Shown: piece after piece, positions 1 through 8,489 of the stretch
Layout of the letters: each line of letters opens with the position of its first letter
Numbering within the stretch: position 1 is the first letter of the stretch
DNA from: Caldimonas manganoxidans ATCC BAA-369
GTDB lineage: Bacteria > Pseudomonadota > Gammaproteobacteria > Burkholderiales > Burkholderiaceae_C
DNA: 64,000 nt
Assembly (NCBI RefSeq): GCF_000381125.1
Contig: NZ_KB905934.1
Location: 62,001-126,000 of the forward strand
Direction of reading: 5' to 3'
The notes under the pieces: generated by a model
The model's database searches: none
Told to the model about the DNA's origin: nothing
The model's input: the letters and a program-made list of their open reading frames with translations, nothing else
Program-made: the position numbers and the translations under genes

Positions 1-1028
1 TCCAAGGCCCGTCCGCGCCCTCCCCCCAAGGCAGCGCCTCCGCGCGCTGGCTGCTCGACCTCGGCCCGGACATCCATCGCAGCGCCGAGTGGCTCGCCGC
101 ACTCGAACTGGCCTGGGAGACGCCCGGCGAAGGCAGCCACCTGCGCGTTGGCGTGGAATCCAGCGCCGACCTGCGGCAATGGCACACCGTCACCGAAGCG
201 GCCTTGCTCGACGTGCCGGGGGTGGGCGCGGCCTCGGGCGAACGTCTGGTGCAGCGCCGCATCGAGTGGCCGGCGGCCGCCCCAGCCCTGCGCTACCTGC
301 GCCTGAGCCTGCAGCCCGCCGCCCGGCTGACCGGGGTGCAAGCCCTGTGGCGCACCCGCGAGGCCAGCGCGGCCAGCGCGACCACGCCGCTGCATTTCGA
401 GCCCGAGGCCGGCACGAGTCCGCCGCGCGCCTGGTCGCTCGACCTCGGTGGTGCCGTGCCTCTGCGAGAGCTGCGACTGGAGCTGCCGCAGCGCAACAGC
501 GTCGCCCGCCTGGTGCTCGAACAACGCGATCGCGACGAGGCGGCCTGGCAGCCGGTGGCCCGCTTCACGGCCTTCCGGCTGGACCGCGACGGCCAAGAAT
601 GGCGATCGCCCCCCGTGCGCTGGACCGCCCCGGCCGCGCGCCACTGGCGATTGCGCCTGGAAGAGCGCAGCCCGGCACTGGGCAACGGCGCCCTGGAGGC
701 CCTTGCCGTCTGGACCCCACCGCAGCTGGTCTTTGCGGCACGCGGCGAGCCGCCGTTCCGGCTGGTGGCCGGTGGGCCCGTGGCCCCGTCGCTGACGCTG
801 CCGCAGCTCCTGCCCCATTACGAAGCCGGCCAAGAGTACCGCCTGCCCCAGGCCGTGGCCGGCCCGGTGACCCTCGCACCCGCCCCTGCCCAGGGCTGGC
901 ATGCGCGACTCGCCCAGGCCAGCGCGGCCGACTGGCGACGCTGGGCGCTGTGGGCCGTGCTGGCCCTGGCCGTGATCGTGCTGGCGCTGCTGGCCCGGCG
1001 GCTGTCGCGCGACATCCGGTCGCCCTAG
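1..1028 (+). CDS. DUF3999-family membrane-anchored protein, 5'-truncated
   Basis: The frame is open from position 3 to the TAG at 1026-1028, so the start lies off the left edge and about 341 residues of the C-terminal part are visible. The visible part is rich in beta-type segments with repeated WRLRLE/LRYLRLSL-like stretches. It ends in one hydrophobic helix (LWAVLALAVIVLALLA) followed by a short basic tail, consistent with a periplasmic domain anchored by a C-terminal membrane segment. This layout fits the DUF3999 family of proteobacterial envelope proteins, whose function is unknown. The family name is recognition by pattern, not a search. Its stop codon overlaps that of the opposite gene through the shared tetramer CTAG. 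Confidence 0.6.
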   Translation, partial: QGPSAPSPQGSASARWLLDLGPDIHRSAEWLAALELAWETPGEGSHLRVGVESSADLRQWHTVTEAALLDVPGVGAASGERLVQRRIEWPAAAPALRYLRLSLQPAARLTGVQALWRTREASAASATTPLHFEPEAGTSPPRAWSLDLGGAVPLRELRLELPQRNSVARLVLEQRDRDEAAWQPVARFTAFRLDRDGQEWRSPPVRWTAPAARHWRLRLEERSPALGNGALEALAVWTPPQLVFAARGEPPFRLVAGGPVAPSLTLPQLLPHYEAGQEYRLPQAVAGPVTLAPAPAQGWHARLAQASAADWRRWALWAVLALAVIVLALLARRLSRDIRSP

Positions 1029-1426
1029 GGCGGCGGCAGCGGCGGCAGGCCGTGGCGCTGACGCGCGCGGTTGCAGCGCTCGTTCGGCTCGCCCTGCTCG
1101 CCATGCCAGTTGAACTCCCGGCACGGCGAGGGTCTGAGCGCGTAGATGCGACAGGCCACCGAGCGGCCGATCTCGCCGTCCAAGGCCACGCAGCGCGGCG
1201 TGGCCCGGTCGGTGCCACGCATGGCCAGGCGCATCGGAGCCACCGCCGTGGTCAAGGCCGAGGGCACCGTCCCGCCGGGATGCTCATCGGCCTCGGCCCA
1301 ATAAAACGACACACGAAACGTCGCGCAGCATGCCCCACATGTCAGGCATGGGGATGCCTGCGTCGAAGCAGGCTCAGACCTTGAGCAAGTGCTCCCGGTA
1401 GTAGCGCAGCTCATCGATGGACTCAT
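1025..1426 (-). CDS. YkgJ-family cysteine-cluster protein
   Basis: The 133-residue protein carries the motif CLTCGACC near residues 27-34, then a later Cys and the motif RPSPCREF, which is the YkgJ pattern of a presumed zinc/iron-chelating Cys cluster. The biochemical role is not established. The first ATG is at 1426; an in-frame ATG at 1414 is equally possible and would place the Cys motif as in the paralogue at 24386-24772. Either start lies inside the 3' end of orn, so the two genes overlap by 41-53 bases and are probably co-transcribed. The stop overlaps that of the DUF3999 gene on the other strand. Confidence 0.75.
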   Translation of the reverse strand: MSPSMSCATTGSTCSRSEPASTQASPCLTCGACCATFRVSFYWAEADEHPGGTVPSALTTAVAPMRLAMRGTDRATPRCVALDGEIGRSVACRIYALRPSPCREFNWHGEQGEPNERCNRARQRHGLPPLPPP

Positions 1427-1955
1427 GGATGTCGGCCAGCGCGGTGTGCTTCTGGGCTTTCTTGAAGCCTGCCAGCACTTCGGGCTTCCAACGTCGCGCC
1501 AGCTCCTTCAAGGTGCTGACGTCCAGGTTGCGGTAGTGGAAAAACGCTTCCAATTCAGGCATGTGCTTGGCCAAGAAGCGGCGGTCTTGGCAGATCGAGT
1601 TGCCGCACATGGGCGAGGTGTTCTTCGGCACATAGCGCTTCAGGAACTCGATCACGTCATGCTGGGCCTGCCGTTCATCCACCGACGACGCCTTGACCCG
1701 GTCGATCAGGCCCGAGCGGCCATGGGTGCCCTTGTTCCATGCATCCATCGCATCGAGCACCTCGTCGCTCTGGTGAATCGCGTAGACCGGGCCTTCCACG
1801 CGCAGTTGCAGCTGTGCGTCCGTGACCACCACCGCCACTTCGATGATGCGATCACGCTCGGGTGACAAGCCGGTCATCTCCAGGTCGATCCAGACCAGAT
1901 TGGTGTCGCTGTGGGCCAGGGCCACGGTGTCGGCAGCGCAGGCGGTGTCATTCAT
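1374..1955 (-). CDS. orn: Oligoribonuclease
   Basis: A 193-residue DEDDh 3'-5' exonuclease that degrades very short RNA oligomers (2-5 nt), including pGpG from c-di-GMP turnover, to mononucleotides in the cytoplasm. The catalytic set is visible: D24 and E26 in [10 protein letters not shown]124 in ICQDRRF, and H170/D175 in [11 protein letters not shown]. Length is close to the usual 180-200; the extra residues are a short N-terminal extension before the conserved core. It is divergent from the M48 protease gene, with a 74-base spacer. The downstream YkgJ gene overlaps its end. Confidence 0.95.
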   Translation of the reverse strand: MNDTACAADTVALAHSDTNLVWIDLEMTGLSPERDRIIEVAVVVTDAQLQLRVEGPVYAIHQSDEVLDAMDAWNKGTHGRSGLIDRVKASSVDERQAQHDVIEFLKRYVPKNTSPMCGNSICQDRRFLAKHMPELEAFFHYRNLDVSTLKELARRWKPEVLAGFKKAQKHTALADIHESIDELRYYREHLLKV

Positions 1956-2029
1956 AAAAGCTCCTCGTGTTGGGCCGCGATTTTCGGTGATTCAGCCAAG
2001 GTCTTGCCGGCGTCCTACACTGTGGCCCC

Positions 2030-3322
2030 ATGCAATCCGACACGCTGGCCCTGCTTTTTGCTGCCGTCCTCATCGCTCACTGGGTGGTGAAGGTCTGGCT
2101 CGCGTCCCGGCAGATCCGGCACGTGGCGCGCCATCGCGCGCGCGTCCCGGCCGGCTTCGAAGCCACCATCCCCCTCGAAGCTCATCGCCGCGCGGCCGAC
2201 TACACCATCGCCAAAACCCGCTTCAGCCTCCTGTCCGATGCCTTCGCGGCGGCGGTGCTGCTGGGCTGGACGCTGCTGGGCGGCCTGGATGCGCTCAACG
2301 TCATGGTGCGCGATGCGGTGCAGCCAGTCTGGGGCGACCTCGCCTACCAACTGACCCTGCTGGCCGCGGTGGCCGTGATCGGCTGGCTGCTGGACCTGCC
2401 CTTCGATGCCTGGGCCACCTTCCGCATCGAGCAACGCTTCGGCTTCAACCGCATGAGCGTGGGCTTGTTCCTGGCCGACTTGGTCAAGGCCGCCTTGGTC
2501 GGCGCCCTGATCGGCCTGCCGCTGGCCGCCCTGGTGCTGTGGCTGATGGGCGCGGCCGGGCCCAGTTGGTGGCTCTGGGCCTGGGCCGTCTGGGTGGGCT
2601 TCAACCTGCTGATGCTGGTGCTCTATCCGACGCTCATCGCCCCGCTGTTCAACACCTTCGAGCCGCTGGCCGACGAGGGCTTGCGCCAGCGCGTCGAAGG
2701 CCTGATGGCGCGCTGCGGCTTTGCCGCCAAGGGCCTGTACGTGATGGACGGCTCCAAGCGCAGCGCCCACGCCAATGCGTATTTCACCGGCTTTGGCGCC
2801 GCCAAGCGTGTGGTGTTCTTCGACACCCTGCTGAACAAGCTCTCGCCCGGCGAGGTGGAAGCCGTGCTGGCGCACGAACTGGGCCACTTCAAGCGCCGCC
2901 ATGTGCTCAAGCGCATGGTGGGCCTGTTTGGCCTGAGCCTGCTGGGCTTTGCGTTGCTGGGTTGGCTGTCGGGCCAGGCCTGGTTCTACACCGGCCTGGG
3001 CGTGCAGCCCAATCTGGCTGCCCCCAATGATGCGCTGGCCCTGCTCTTGTTCATGATGGTGGCTCCCGTGGTCGGCACCTTCCTCTTGCCATGGATGGCC
3101 GCCGTCTCGCGCCGCCACGAGTACGAGGCCGATGCCTATGCATGTGCCCAGGCCAGCGGGCAGGATCTGTCCCGTGCGCTGCTCAAGCTCTACGAGGACA
3201 ATGCCTCGACGCTGACGCCAGACCCCTGGTACGTGCGCTTTTACTATTCTCACCCGCCGGCGGCGCAACGCCTGGCGGCCATGCGGGCCCTGACCCGAAA
3301 CCTCACCGCTTCGACACCATGA
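2030..3322 (+). CDS. M48-family integral membrane metalloprotease (Ste24-like)
   Basis: A 430-residue zinc metalloprotease of the CAAX-prenyl-protease/Ste24 branch. HELGH at residues 282-286 supplies two zinc histidines and the general base, and E366 in RRHEYEADAY is the expected third ligand. Several hydrophobic helices precede the motif (around residues 1-25, 60-85, 100-130, 145-200) and two more lie between HELGH and E366, as in Ste24-type enzymes with an intramembrane chamber. The role is probably inner-membrane protein quality control; a prenyl-related substrate is unlikely in bacteria. Its TGA overlaps the ATG of phhB (ATGA), suggesting translational coupling. Confidence 0.9.
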   Translation: MQSDTLALLFAAVLIAHWVVKVWLASRQIRHVARHRARVPAGFEATIPLEAHRRAADYTIAKTRFSLLSDAFAAAVLLGWTLLGGLDALNVMVRDAVQPVWGDLAYQLTLLAAVAVIGWLLDLPFDAWATFRIEQRFGFNRMSVGLFLADLVKAALVGALIGLPLAALVLWLMGAAGPSWWLWAWAVWVGFNLLMLVLYPTLIAPLFNTFEPLADEGLRQRVEGLMARCGFAAKGLYVMDGSKRSAHANAYFTGFGAAKRVVFFDTLLNKLSPGEVEAVLAHELGHFKRRHVLKRMVGLFGLSLLGFALLGWLSGQAWFYTGLGVQPNLAAPNDALALLLFMMVAPVVGTFLLPWMAAVSRRHEYEADAYACAQASGQDLSRALLKLYEDNASTLTPDPWYVRFYYSHPPAAQRLAAMRALTRNLTASTP

Positions 3323-3642
3323 ACCCACTGCTGACCCAAAAATGCAAGCCCCTGGAGGGCGGCCAGGCCATGAGTGACAGCGAGATCCAGGCCTATTTGC
3401 GTCAGGCCGAAGGCTGGACGCTCAAAGACGGCGCCATCGAGAAGACTTACGGCTTCAAGAACTACCATGAGACCCTGGCCTTCGTGAACGCACTGGCCTG
3501 GATCGCCCACACCGAGGACCATCATCCCGACTTGCTGGTCAAGTACAACAGCTGCCAGGTACGCTTCAACACCCACTCCGTCGGCGGCATTTCGATCAAC
3601 GACTTCATCTGCGCAGCCAAGGCCGACGCCTTGCTCGCCTGA
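3319..3642 (+). CDS. phhB: Pterin-4a-carbinolamine dehydratase
   Basis: The 107-residue protein has the family core, with HTEDHHPDLLVKYNSCQVRF near residues 66-85 supplying the active-site histidines. It dehydrates 4a-hydroxytetrahydrobiopterin, recycling the pterin cofactor of aromatic amino acid hydroxylases such as phenylalanine hydroxylase. No phhA is nearby, so the partner enzyme must be encoded elsewhere. The ATG at 3319 overlaps the stop of the M48 gene; a second in-frame ATG (residue 18, MSDSEIQ) is a possible alternative start. rsgA follows in the same frame after 6 bases. Confidence 0.9.
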   Translation: MNPLLTQKCKPLEGGQAMSDSEIQAYLRQAEGWTLKDGAIEKTYGFKNYHETLAFVNALAWIAHTEDHHPDLLVKYNSCQVRFNTHSVGGISINDFICAAKADALLA

Positions 3643-3648
3643 TCCGCC

Positions 3649-4566
3649 TTGGTTCAACACGCTGAACTCGATCTGGGACTCGTGGTGGCCAGCCATGGCC
3701 GCCACTATGTCATCGAAACCCCGGAAGGCAGACGCCTGACCTGCCACCCGCGCGGCAAGAAGAGCGACTATGTGGTCGGCGACCGCGTGCGCTGGCAGGC
3801 CGCGCTGTCCAACACTGGCGACCAAGGCGTGATCGAGGGGCTGGAGCCGCGCCGCAACCTGCTGTACCGGCAGGACGAATGGAAAACCAAGTCCTTCGCG
3901 GCCAACCTCGACCAGGTGCTGCTGCTGGTGGCCAGCGAGCCGGTCTTCAGCGAGTCCCAACTCAGCCGCTCGCTGATCGCCGCCGAGCATGCCGGCATCC
4001 CGGCGCTCATCGTGCTCAACAAGACCGACCTGCCCCACACAGGAGCCGCTCGTGAACGCCTGGCCCCCTACCGCGCGATGGGCTACCCGGTGCTGGAACT
4101 TTCGCTCCAGGCCCGCCCCGACGAGGCGCGCGCCCTGCTCGGTCCGCAACTGCAGGGTCGCACCAGCTTCGTGATGGGGCCCTCCGGCACGGGCAAAAGC
4201 ACGCTCATCAACCTGATGGTGCCGCAGGCCCAGGCTCAGGTGGGCGAGATCTCGCGGGCACTCAACTCCGGCCGCCACACCACCACCCACACCCAGTGGT
4301 ACTGGCTGGACGAAGGTCGCCAAAGCGCGCTCATCGACTCGCCCGGTTTCCAGGAATTTGGCCTGCGTCACCTCGAGGCCGCCCAACTGCCGGCCTACAT
4401 GCCCGACCTGCGCGAGCACGTGGCCGGCTGCCGCTTCTACAACTGCACCCATCGTCACGAACCCGGCTGCGCCGTGCGGGCGGCCGTGCAAGCGGGGCAC
4501 ATCACCGAGAACCGCTACCGGATCTACACCGAGATTTACGAGGAACTGAGCCAGCCGCGCTGGTAG
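3649..4566 (+). CDS. rsgA: Ribosome small-subunit GTPase RsgA
   Basis: This is a circularly permuted GTPase that acts in late 30S maturation. The motif order is diagnostic: G4 NKTD at 124-127 precedes G1 GPSGTGKST at 177-185 and G3 DSPG at 230-233. The N-terminal OB fold covers roughly residues 8-70. A C-terminal zinc knuckle uses C261, C266, H268 and C274. I place the start at a TTG (3649) because the frame is closed by the phhB stop directly upstream and the conserved sequence starts at once; a GTG near 3682 would cut into the OB fold. It probably shares a transcript with the two genes upstream. Confidence 0.93.
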   Translation: MVQHAELDLGLVVASHGRHYVIETPEGRRLTCHPRGKKSDYVVGDRVRWQAALSNTGDQGVIEGLEPRRNLLYRQDEWKTKSFAANLDQVLLLVASEPVFSESQLSRSLIAAEHAGIPALIVLNKTDLPHTGAARERLAPYRAMGYPVLELSLQARPDEARALLGPQLQGRTSFVMGPSGTGKSTLINLMVPQAQAQVGEISRALNSGRHTTTHTQWYWLDEGRQSALIDSPGFQEFGLRHLEAAQLPAYMPDLREHVAGCRFYNCTHRHEPGCAVRAAVQAGHITENRYRIYTEIYEELSQPRW

Positions 4567-4683
4567 TCCTGCGGCCCATCCTCGTTGGCCGCATATCCAT
4601 CGTCGCATTGCTTCGTTCCCTCTGCAGGGGCGAGTTCCTAGCATCGGGGCCATTGTCCAATGGCTTTCGATCGAGGATTCTCC

Positions 4684-5697
4684 ATGCACCTGCTCCACCG
4701 TCTTCGCCTGCTGGCTGCCGGGCTGGCCTTGGCCGGCGCCATGCCCACGGCATTCGCCAAGGACCTGGCCCTGCTCAACGTCTCCTACGACCCCACGCGC
4801 GAGTTCTACGCCGAGTTCAACAAGGCCTTCGCCGCCCACTGGAAGGCCAAGACCGGCCACACCGTGACGGTACGCCAGTCCCATGGCGGCTCGGGCCGTC
4901 AGGCCCGCTCGGTCATCGACGGGCTGGATGCCGACGTCGTGACCCTGGCGCTGGCCTATGACATCGACGAGCTGCATGCCAAGGCTCAACTCATCCCGGC
5001 CGACTGGCAAAAACGCCTGCCTCACAACAGCTCGCCCTACACCTCCACCATCGTCTTCCTGGTGCGCAAGGGCAACCCCAAGGGCATTCGGGACTGGGAT
5101 GACCTCGTCAAGCCCGGCATCACCGTCGTCACCCCCAACCCCAAGACCTCCGGCGGCGCGCGCTGGAACTATCTGGCCGCCTGGGGCTACGCCTTGAAGA
5201 AGCCCGGCGGCAACGAGGCCAAGGCGCGCGAGTTCGTCACCGCCTTGTACAAGAACGTCCCCGTGCTCGACTCCGGCGCCCGCGGCGCGCTGACCACCTT
5301 CACCGAACGCGGCATCGGTGACGTGCTGCTTTCCTGGGAGAACGAAGCCTTTCTGGCGGTCAAGGAACTGGGGCCAAACAAGTTCGACCTCGTCGTCCCC
5401 TCGGTCAGCATCCTGGCCGAGCCGCCGGTGACCGTGGTGGACAAGGTGGTCGACCGCAAGGGCACCCGCGAAGTGGCCACCGCCTACCTCGAATTCCTCT
5501 ACTCGCCACAGGGTCAGGACATCGCCGGGCGCCACTACTACCGTCCTGTCGATCCGGCGGTCGCGAAGAAATACGCCTCGCAGTTCGCGAAAGTCTCGCT
5601 CTTCACCATCGACGAGGTCTTCGGCGGCTGGACCAAGGCCCAGGCCACCCACTTCAACGATGGGGGCGTCTTCGACCAGATCTTCACGCGCCGCTGA
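4684..5697 (+). CDS. sbp: Sulfate/thiosulfate ABC transporter periplasmic binding protein
   Basis: A 337-residue precursor with a clear signal peptide (positively charged start, hydrophobic core, AFA-K cleavage region near residue 23). The mature part starts [17 protein letters not shown], typical of Sbp/CysP, with the conserved [20 protein letters not shown] segment that contributes to anion binding. It would deliver sulfate or thiosulfate to CysT/CysW. The ATG at 4684 is preferred over one at 4660 because it has GAGGA upstream and places the signal peptide at the N-terminus. Whether it is Sbp or CysP cannot be told from sequence alone. cysT begins 9 bases downstream. Confidence 0.92.
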   Translation: MHLLHRLRLLAAGLALAGAMPTAFAKDLALLNVSYDPTREFYAEFNKAFAAHWKAKTGHTVTVRQSHGGSGRQARSVIDGLDADVVTLALAYDIDELHAKAQLIPADWQKRLPHNSSPYTSTIVFLVRKGNPKGIRDWDDLVKPGITVVTPNPKTSGGARWNYLAAWGYALKKPGGNEAKAREFVTALYKNVPVLDSGARGALTTFTERGIGDVLLSWENEAFLAVKELGPNKFDLVVPSVSILAEPPVTVVDKVVDRKGTREVATAYLEFLYSPQGQDIAGRHYYRPVDPAVAKKYASQFAKVSLFTIDEVFGGWTKAQATHFNDGGVFDQIFTRR

Positions 5698-5706
5698 GTT
5701 GCCACC

Positions 5707-6546
5707 ATGGTGTTCTCGCGCCTGCTGCTCAAGCGCCACAGCGTGCTGCCCGGTTTCGACCTGGCGCTGGGCGTCACCCTGCTCTACCTGAGCCTGGTGG
5801 TGCTCATCCCGCTGTCGGCGGCCTTCCTCAAGACCTTCACGCTCACCTGGGACGCCTTCTGGGAGGCCGTCGGCAGCCCGCGCGTGCTGGCCTCCTACCG
5901 GCTCAGCTTCGGCACCTCGCTGGCTGCCGCGCTGGTCAACGCGGTATTCGGCTTCATCGTCGCCTGGGTCCTGGTGCGCTACCCCTTGCCCGGCAAGCGC
6001 GTGGTCGATGCCCTGGTGGACCTGCCCTTTGCCCTGCCCACCGCGGTGGCGGGCATCGCGCTCACGGCGCTCTACGCGCACACCGGCTGGATCGGCCAGT
6101 GGCTGCCCTTCCAGGTGGCCTTCACCCCGCTGGGCGTGTTCGTGGCGCTCACCTTCATCGGCCTGCCCTTTGTGGTGCGCACCGTGCAGCCGGTGCTGGA
6201 AGACCTGCACCAGGAACTGGAGGAGGCGGCCGCCACACTCGGCGCGAACCGCTGGCAGACCTTTTCACGCGTGATCCTGCCCATCGTGGCACCGGCGCTG
6301 CTCACCGGCTTTGCGCTGGCGTTTGCGCGCGCTCTGGGCGAGTACGGCTCGGTGATCTTCATCGCCGGCAACATGCCGATGCTCTCGGAGATCACTCCCC
6401 TGCTCATCGTCACCAAGCTCGAGCAGTACGACTATGCCGGCGCCACCGCGATAGCCGTGGTGATGCTGGTGGCTGCCTTCGTGCTGCTGCTCATCATCAA
6501 CCTGCTGCAGGCCTGGGCGCGACGACGCCAGGGCCAGGCGAGCTGA
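5707..6546 (+). CDS. cysT: Sulfate ABC transporter permease CysT
   Basis: A 279-residue inner-membrane permease with six predicted helices. The EAA loop LEEAAATLGANRWQTFSRV near residues 163-181 is the contact site for the ATPase subunit. It forms the channel with CysW. It lies 9 bases after the binding-protein gene and 14 bases before cysW, so one operon is likely. The order binding protein-T-W fits the usual cys cluster, but the expected cysA ATPase is not the next gene. Confidence 0.93.
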   Translation: MVFSRLLLKRHSVLPGFDLALGVTLLYLSLVVLIPLSAAFLKTFTLTWDAFWEAVGSPRVLASYRLSFGTSLAAALVNAVFGFIVAWVLVRYPLPGKRVVDALVDLPFALPTAVAGIALTALYAHTGWIGQWLPFQVAFTPLGVFVALTFIGLPFVVRTVQPVLEDLHQELEEAAATLGANRWQTFSRVILPIVAPALLTGFALAFARALGEYGSVIFIAGNMPMLSEITPLLIVTKLEQYDYAGATAIAVVMLVAAFVLLLIINLLQAWARRRQGQAS

Positions 6547-6560
6547 AGGAGACCCCACGT

Positions 6561-7451
6561 ATGTCGGCCATTGCGCTGCACCCCTCGGTCGCTTCGACCC
6601 CCAAGACCCATCGGCGCGCCACCGAGGAAGCGCCCTGGGTGCGCTGGACGCTGATCGGCGTGGCGCTGGGCTTTCTCACGCTGTTCCTCTTCATCCCGCT
6701 GGTCACCGTCTTCGTCGAGGCCTTGCGCAAGGGCTGGGAGGTGGCCGCGGCCGCCGTGGTCGAGCCCGATGCACGCGCGGCCATCCGGCTGACGCTGCTC
6801 ACCGCTGCGATCGCCGTGCCGCTGAACCTGGTGTTCGGCGTGGCCGCCGCCTGGGCGATCGCGAAGTTCGACTTCCGCGGCAAGAACGTGCTGCTCACGC
6901 TCATCGACCTGCCGTTTTCGGTGTCGCCGGTGATCGCGGGCCTGATCTATGTGCTGGTCTTCGGCCTGCAAGGCTGGTTCGGCGAGTGGCTGCGCGAGCA
7001 CGACCTGAAGGTGATCTTCGCCGTGCCCGGCATCGTGCTGGCCACGGTCTTCGTGACCTTCCCCTTCGTCGCGCGCGAGCTCATCCCGCTGATGCAGGCG
7101 CAGGGCCAGGAACAGGAAGAAGCCGCCCGCGTGCTCGGGGCTTCCGGCGGGCAGATCTTCTGGCGCGTGACCCTGCCCAATGTGAAATGGGCGCTGCTGT
7201 ACGGCGTGATCCTGTGCAATGCGCGGGCCTTTGGCGAGTTCGGAGCGGTCTCGGTGGTGTCCGGCCACATCCGCGGCGAGACCAACACGATGCCGCTGCA
7301 CATCGAGATCCTCTACAACGAGTACCAGTTCGCCGCCGCGTTTGCCGTGGCCTCGCTGCTGGCGATGCTGGCCCTGGTGACGCTGGTGCTGAAGTACCTG
7401 GTCGAGCAGCGGGTCAAGGGCCAGAAGGCCCTGGCGCAAGACGGCCGCTGA
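6561..7451 (+). CDS. cysW: Sulfate ABC transporter permease CysW
   Basis: A 296-residue permease with an N-terminal cytoplasmic extension of about 35 residues, six membrane segments and the EAA motif EEAARVLGASGGQIFWRV near residues 187-204. The ATG at 6561 is preceded by AAGGAG at a good distance, which decides the start. It pairs with CysT. The stop is one base from the stop of convergent cysB, leaving no room for cysA at the usual place. Confidence 0.93.
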   Translation: MSAIALHPSVASTPKTHRRATEEAPWVRWTLIGVALGFLTLFLFIPLVTVFVEALRKGWEVAAAAVVEPDARAAIRLTLLTAAIAVPLNLVFGVAAAWAIAKFDFRGKNVLLTLIDLPFSVSPVIAGLIYVLVFGLQGWFGEWLREHDLKVIFAVPGIVLATVFVTFPFVARELIPLMQAQGQEQEEAARVLGASGGQIFWRVTLPNVKWALLYGVILCNARAFGEFGAVSVVSGHIRGETNTMPLHIEILYNEYQFAAAFAVASLLAMLALVTLVLKYLVEQRVKGQKALAQDGR

Positions 7452-7452
7452 C

Positions 7453-8397
7453 TCAGATCTCGAAGCTCGCCCCCGGCGCGGCGGCCATCGCTTGCTCGAC
7501 CACGGCGCGGGAGAGCGTCGGGGCGAACGATTCGATGAAGGCATACACATAGCCGCGCAGAAAAGTGCCGCGACGGATGGCCAGCTTGGTCATGTTCATC
7601 GCGAACAGATGGCGCGCATCGATGGCCCGCAACTGCCGGTCGCGCTCTTCGTCATAGGCGATGGAGGCCACGATGCCCAACCCCAGTCCGAGCTCGACAT
7701 AGGTCTTGATGACGTCGGCATCCATCGCGGTCAGCACGATATTGGGTGTCAGGCCGGCACGCGCGAACGCCTCGTCGATGTGAGAGCGGCCGGTATAGCC
7801 CTCGTCATAGGTCACGATGGGATAGCCTGCGATGCGCTCCAGCGTCAGCGGCCCCCCCTCCAGCAGCTCGTGACCCGGGGGCACGAGCAGGCAGTGCGTC
7901 CAGCGGTAGCACGGCAGGGCCACCAAGTCCTCGTAGAGTGCCAACGCCTCGGTGGCAATGCCGATGTCGGCCTCGCCCGACAACAGCATCTCGGCCACTT
8001 GCCGCGGCGAGCCCTGATGCAGATGGAGCATGACCTCGGGGAAGTGCCGACGGAACTCGCTGACCGCCGGCGGCAATGCGTAACGCGCCTGAGAATGCGT
8101 GGCTGCAATCGACAGCCGGCCTCGCGACTGCTGCACGAAGTCCTCTGCCGCGCGGCGCAGGTTGTCCGCATCCTGCAGCATGCGCTCGATGATGGGCAGC
8201 ACCTGCCGCCCGGCCGGGGTGAGCCCTGTCAGCCGCTTGCCAGCACGCACGAAGATCTGCAGCCCCAACTCCTCCTCCAGTTCGCGGATCTGCCGGCTGA
8301 CCCCGGGCTGTGAGGTGTGCAGCGCCTGGGCGACGTCCGTCAGGTTGAAGCCCCGCCGCGCCGCCTCCCGTACCGAGCGCAATTGCTGAAAGTTCAT
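7453..8397 (-). CDS. cysB: CysB-family LysR-type transcriptional regulator
   Basis: A 314-residue LysR regulator. The winged HTH occupies residues 1-60 (MNFQQLRSVREAARRGFNLT, then TSQPGVSRQIRELEEELG), and the effector domain includes the CysB-type segment THSQARYALPPAV near residues 100-112, where N-acetylserine or sulfate binds in the family. It activates sulfate uptake and assimilation genes under sulfur limitation. It converges on cysW with a 1-base gap; such proximity in a sulfur cluster is usual in Burkholderiales. CysB and Cbl cannot be separated with certainty, but only one such gene is seen here. Confidence 0.9.
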   Translation of the reverse strand: MNFQQLRSVREAARRGFNLTDVAQALHTSQPGVSRQIRELEEELGLQIFVRAGKRLTGLTPAGRQVLPIIERMLQDADNLRRAAEDFVQQSRGRLSIAATHSQARYALPPAVSEFRRHFPEVMLHLHQGSPRQVAEMLLSGEADIGIATEALALYEDLVALPCYRWTHCLLVPPGHELLEGGPLTLERIAGYPIVTYDEGYTGRSHIDEAFARAGLTPNIVLTAMDADVIKTYVELGLGLGIVASIAYDEERDRQLRAIDARHLFAMNMTKLAIRRGTFLRGYVYAFIESFAPTLSRAVVEQAMAAAPGASFEI

Positions 8398-8489
8398 GGC
8401 CCAGATGCTGAGGCCAGCCGAACCTGCCCTGCAACGAATAAAAAGTTGTTTATTGCTTCAAAAACCTCATAAAGCCGGTGATTCGCAGC

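Noticed and set aside
3250-6210. A 986-codon open frame on the minus strand
   Set aside because: It lies opposite phhB, rsgA, the sulfate binding protein and cysT, which have strong family motifs. The translation is rich in H, Q, G and R with no domain, as expected for an antisense frame in GC-rich DNA.
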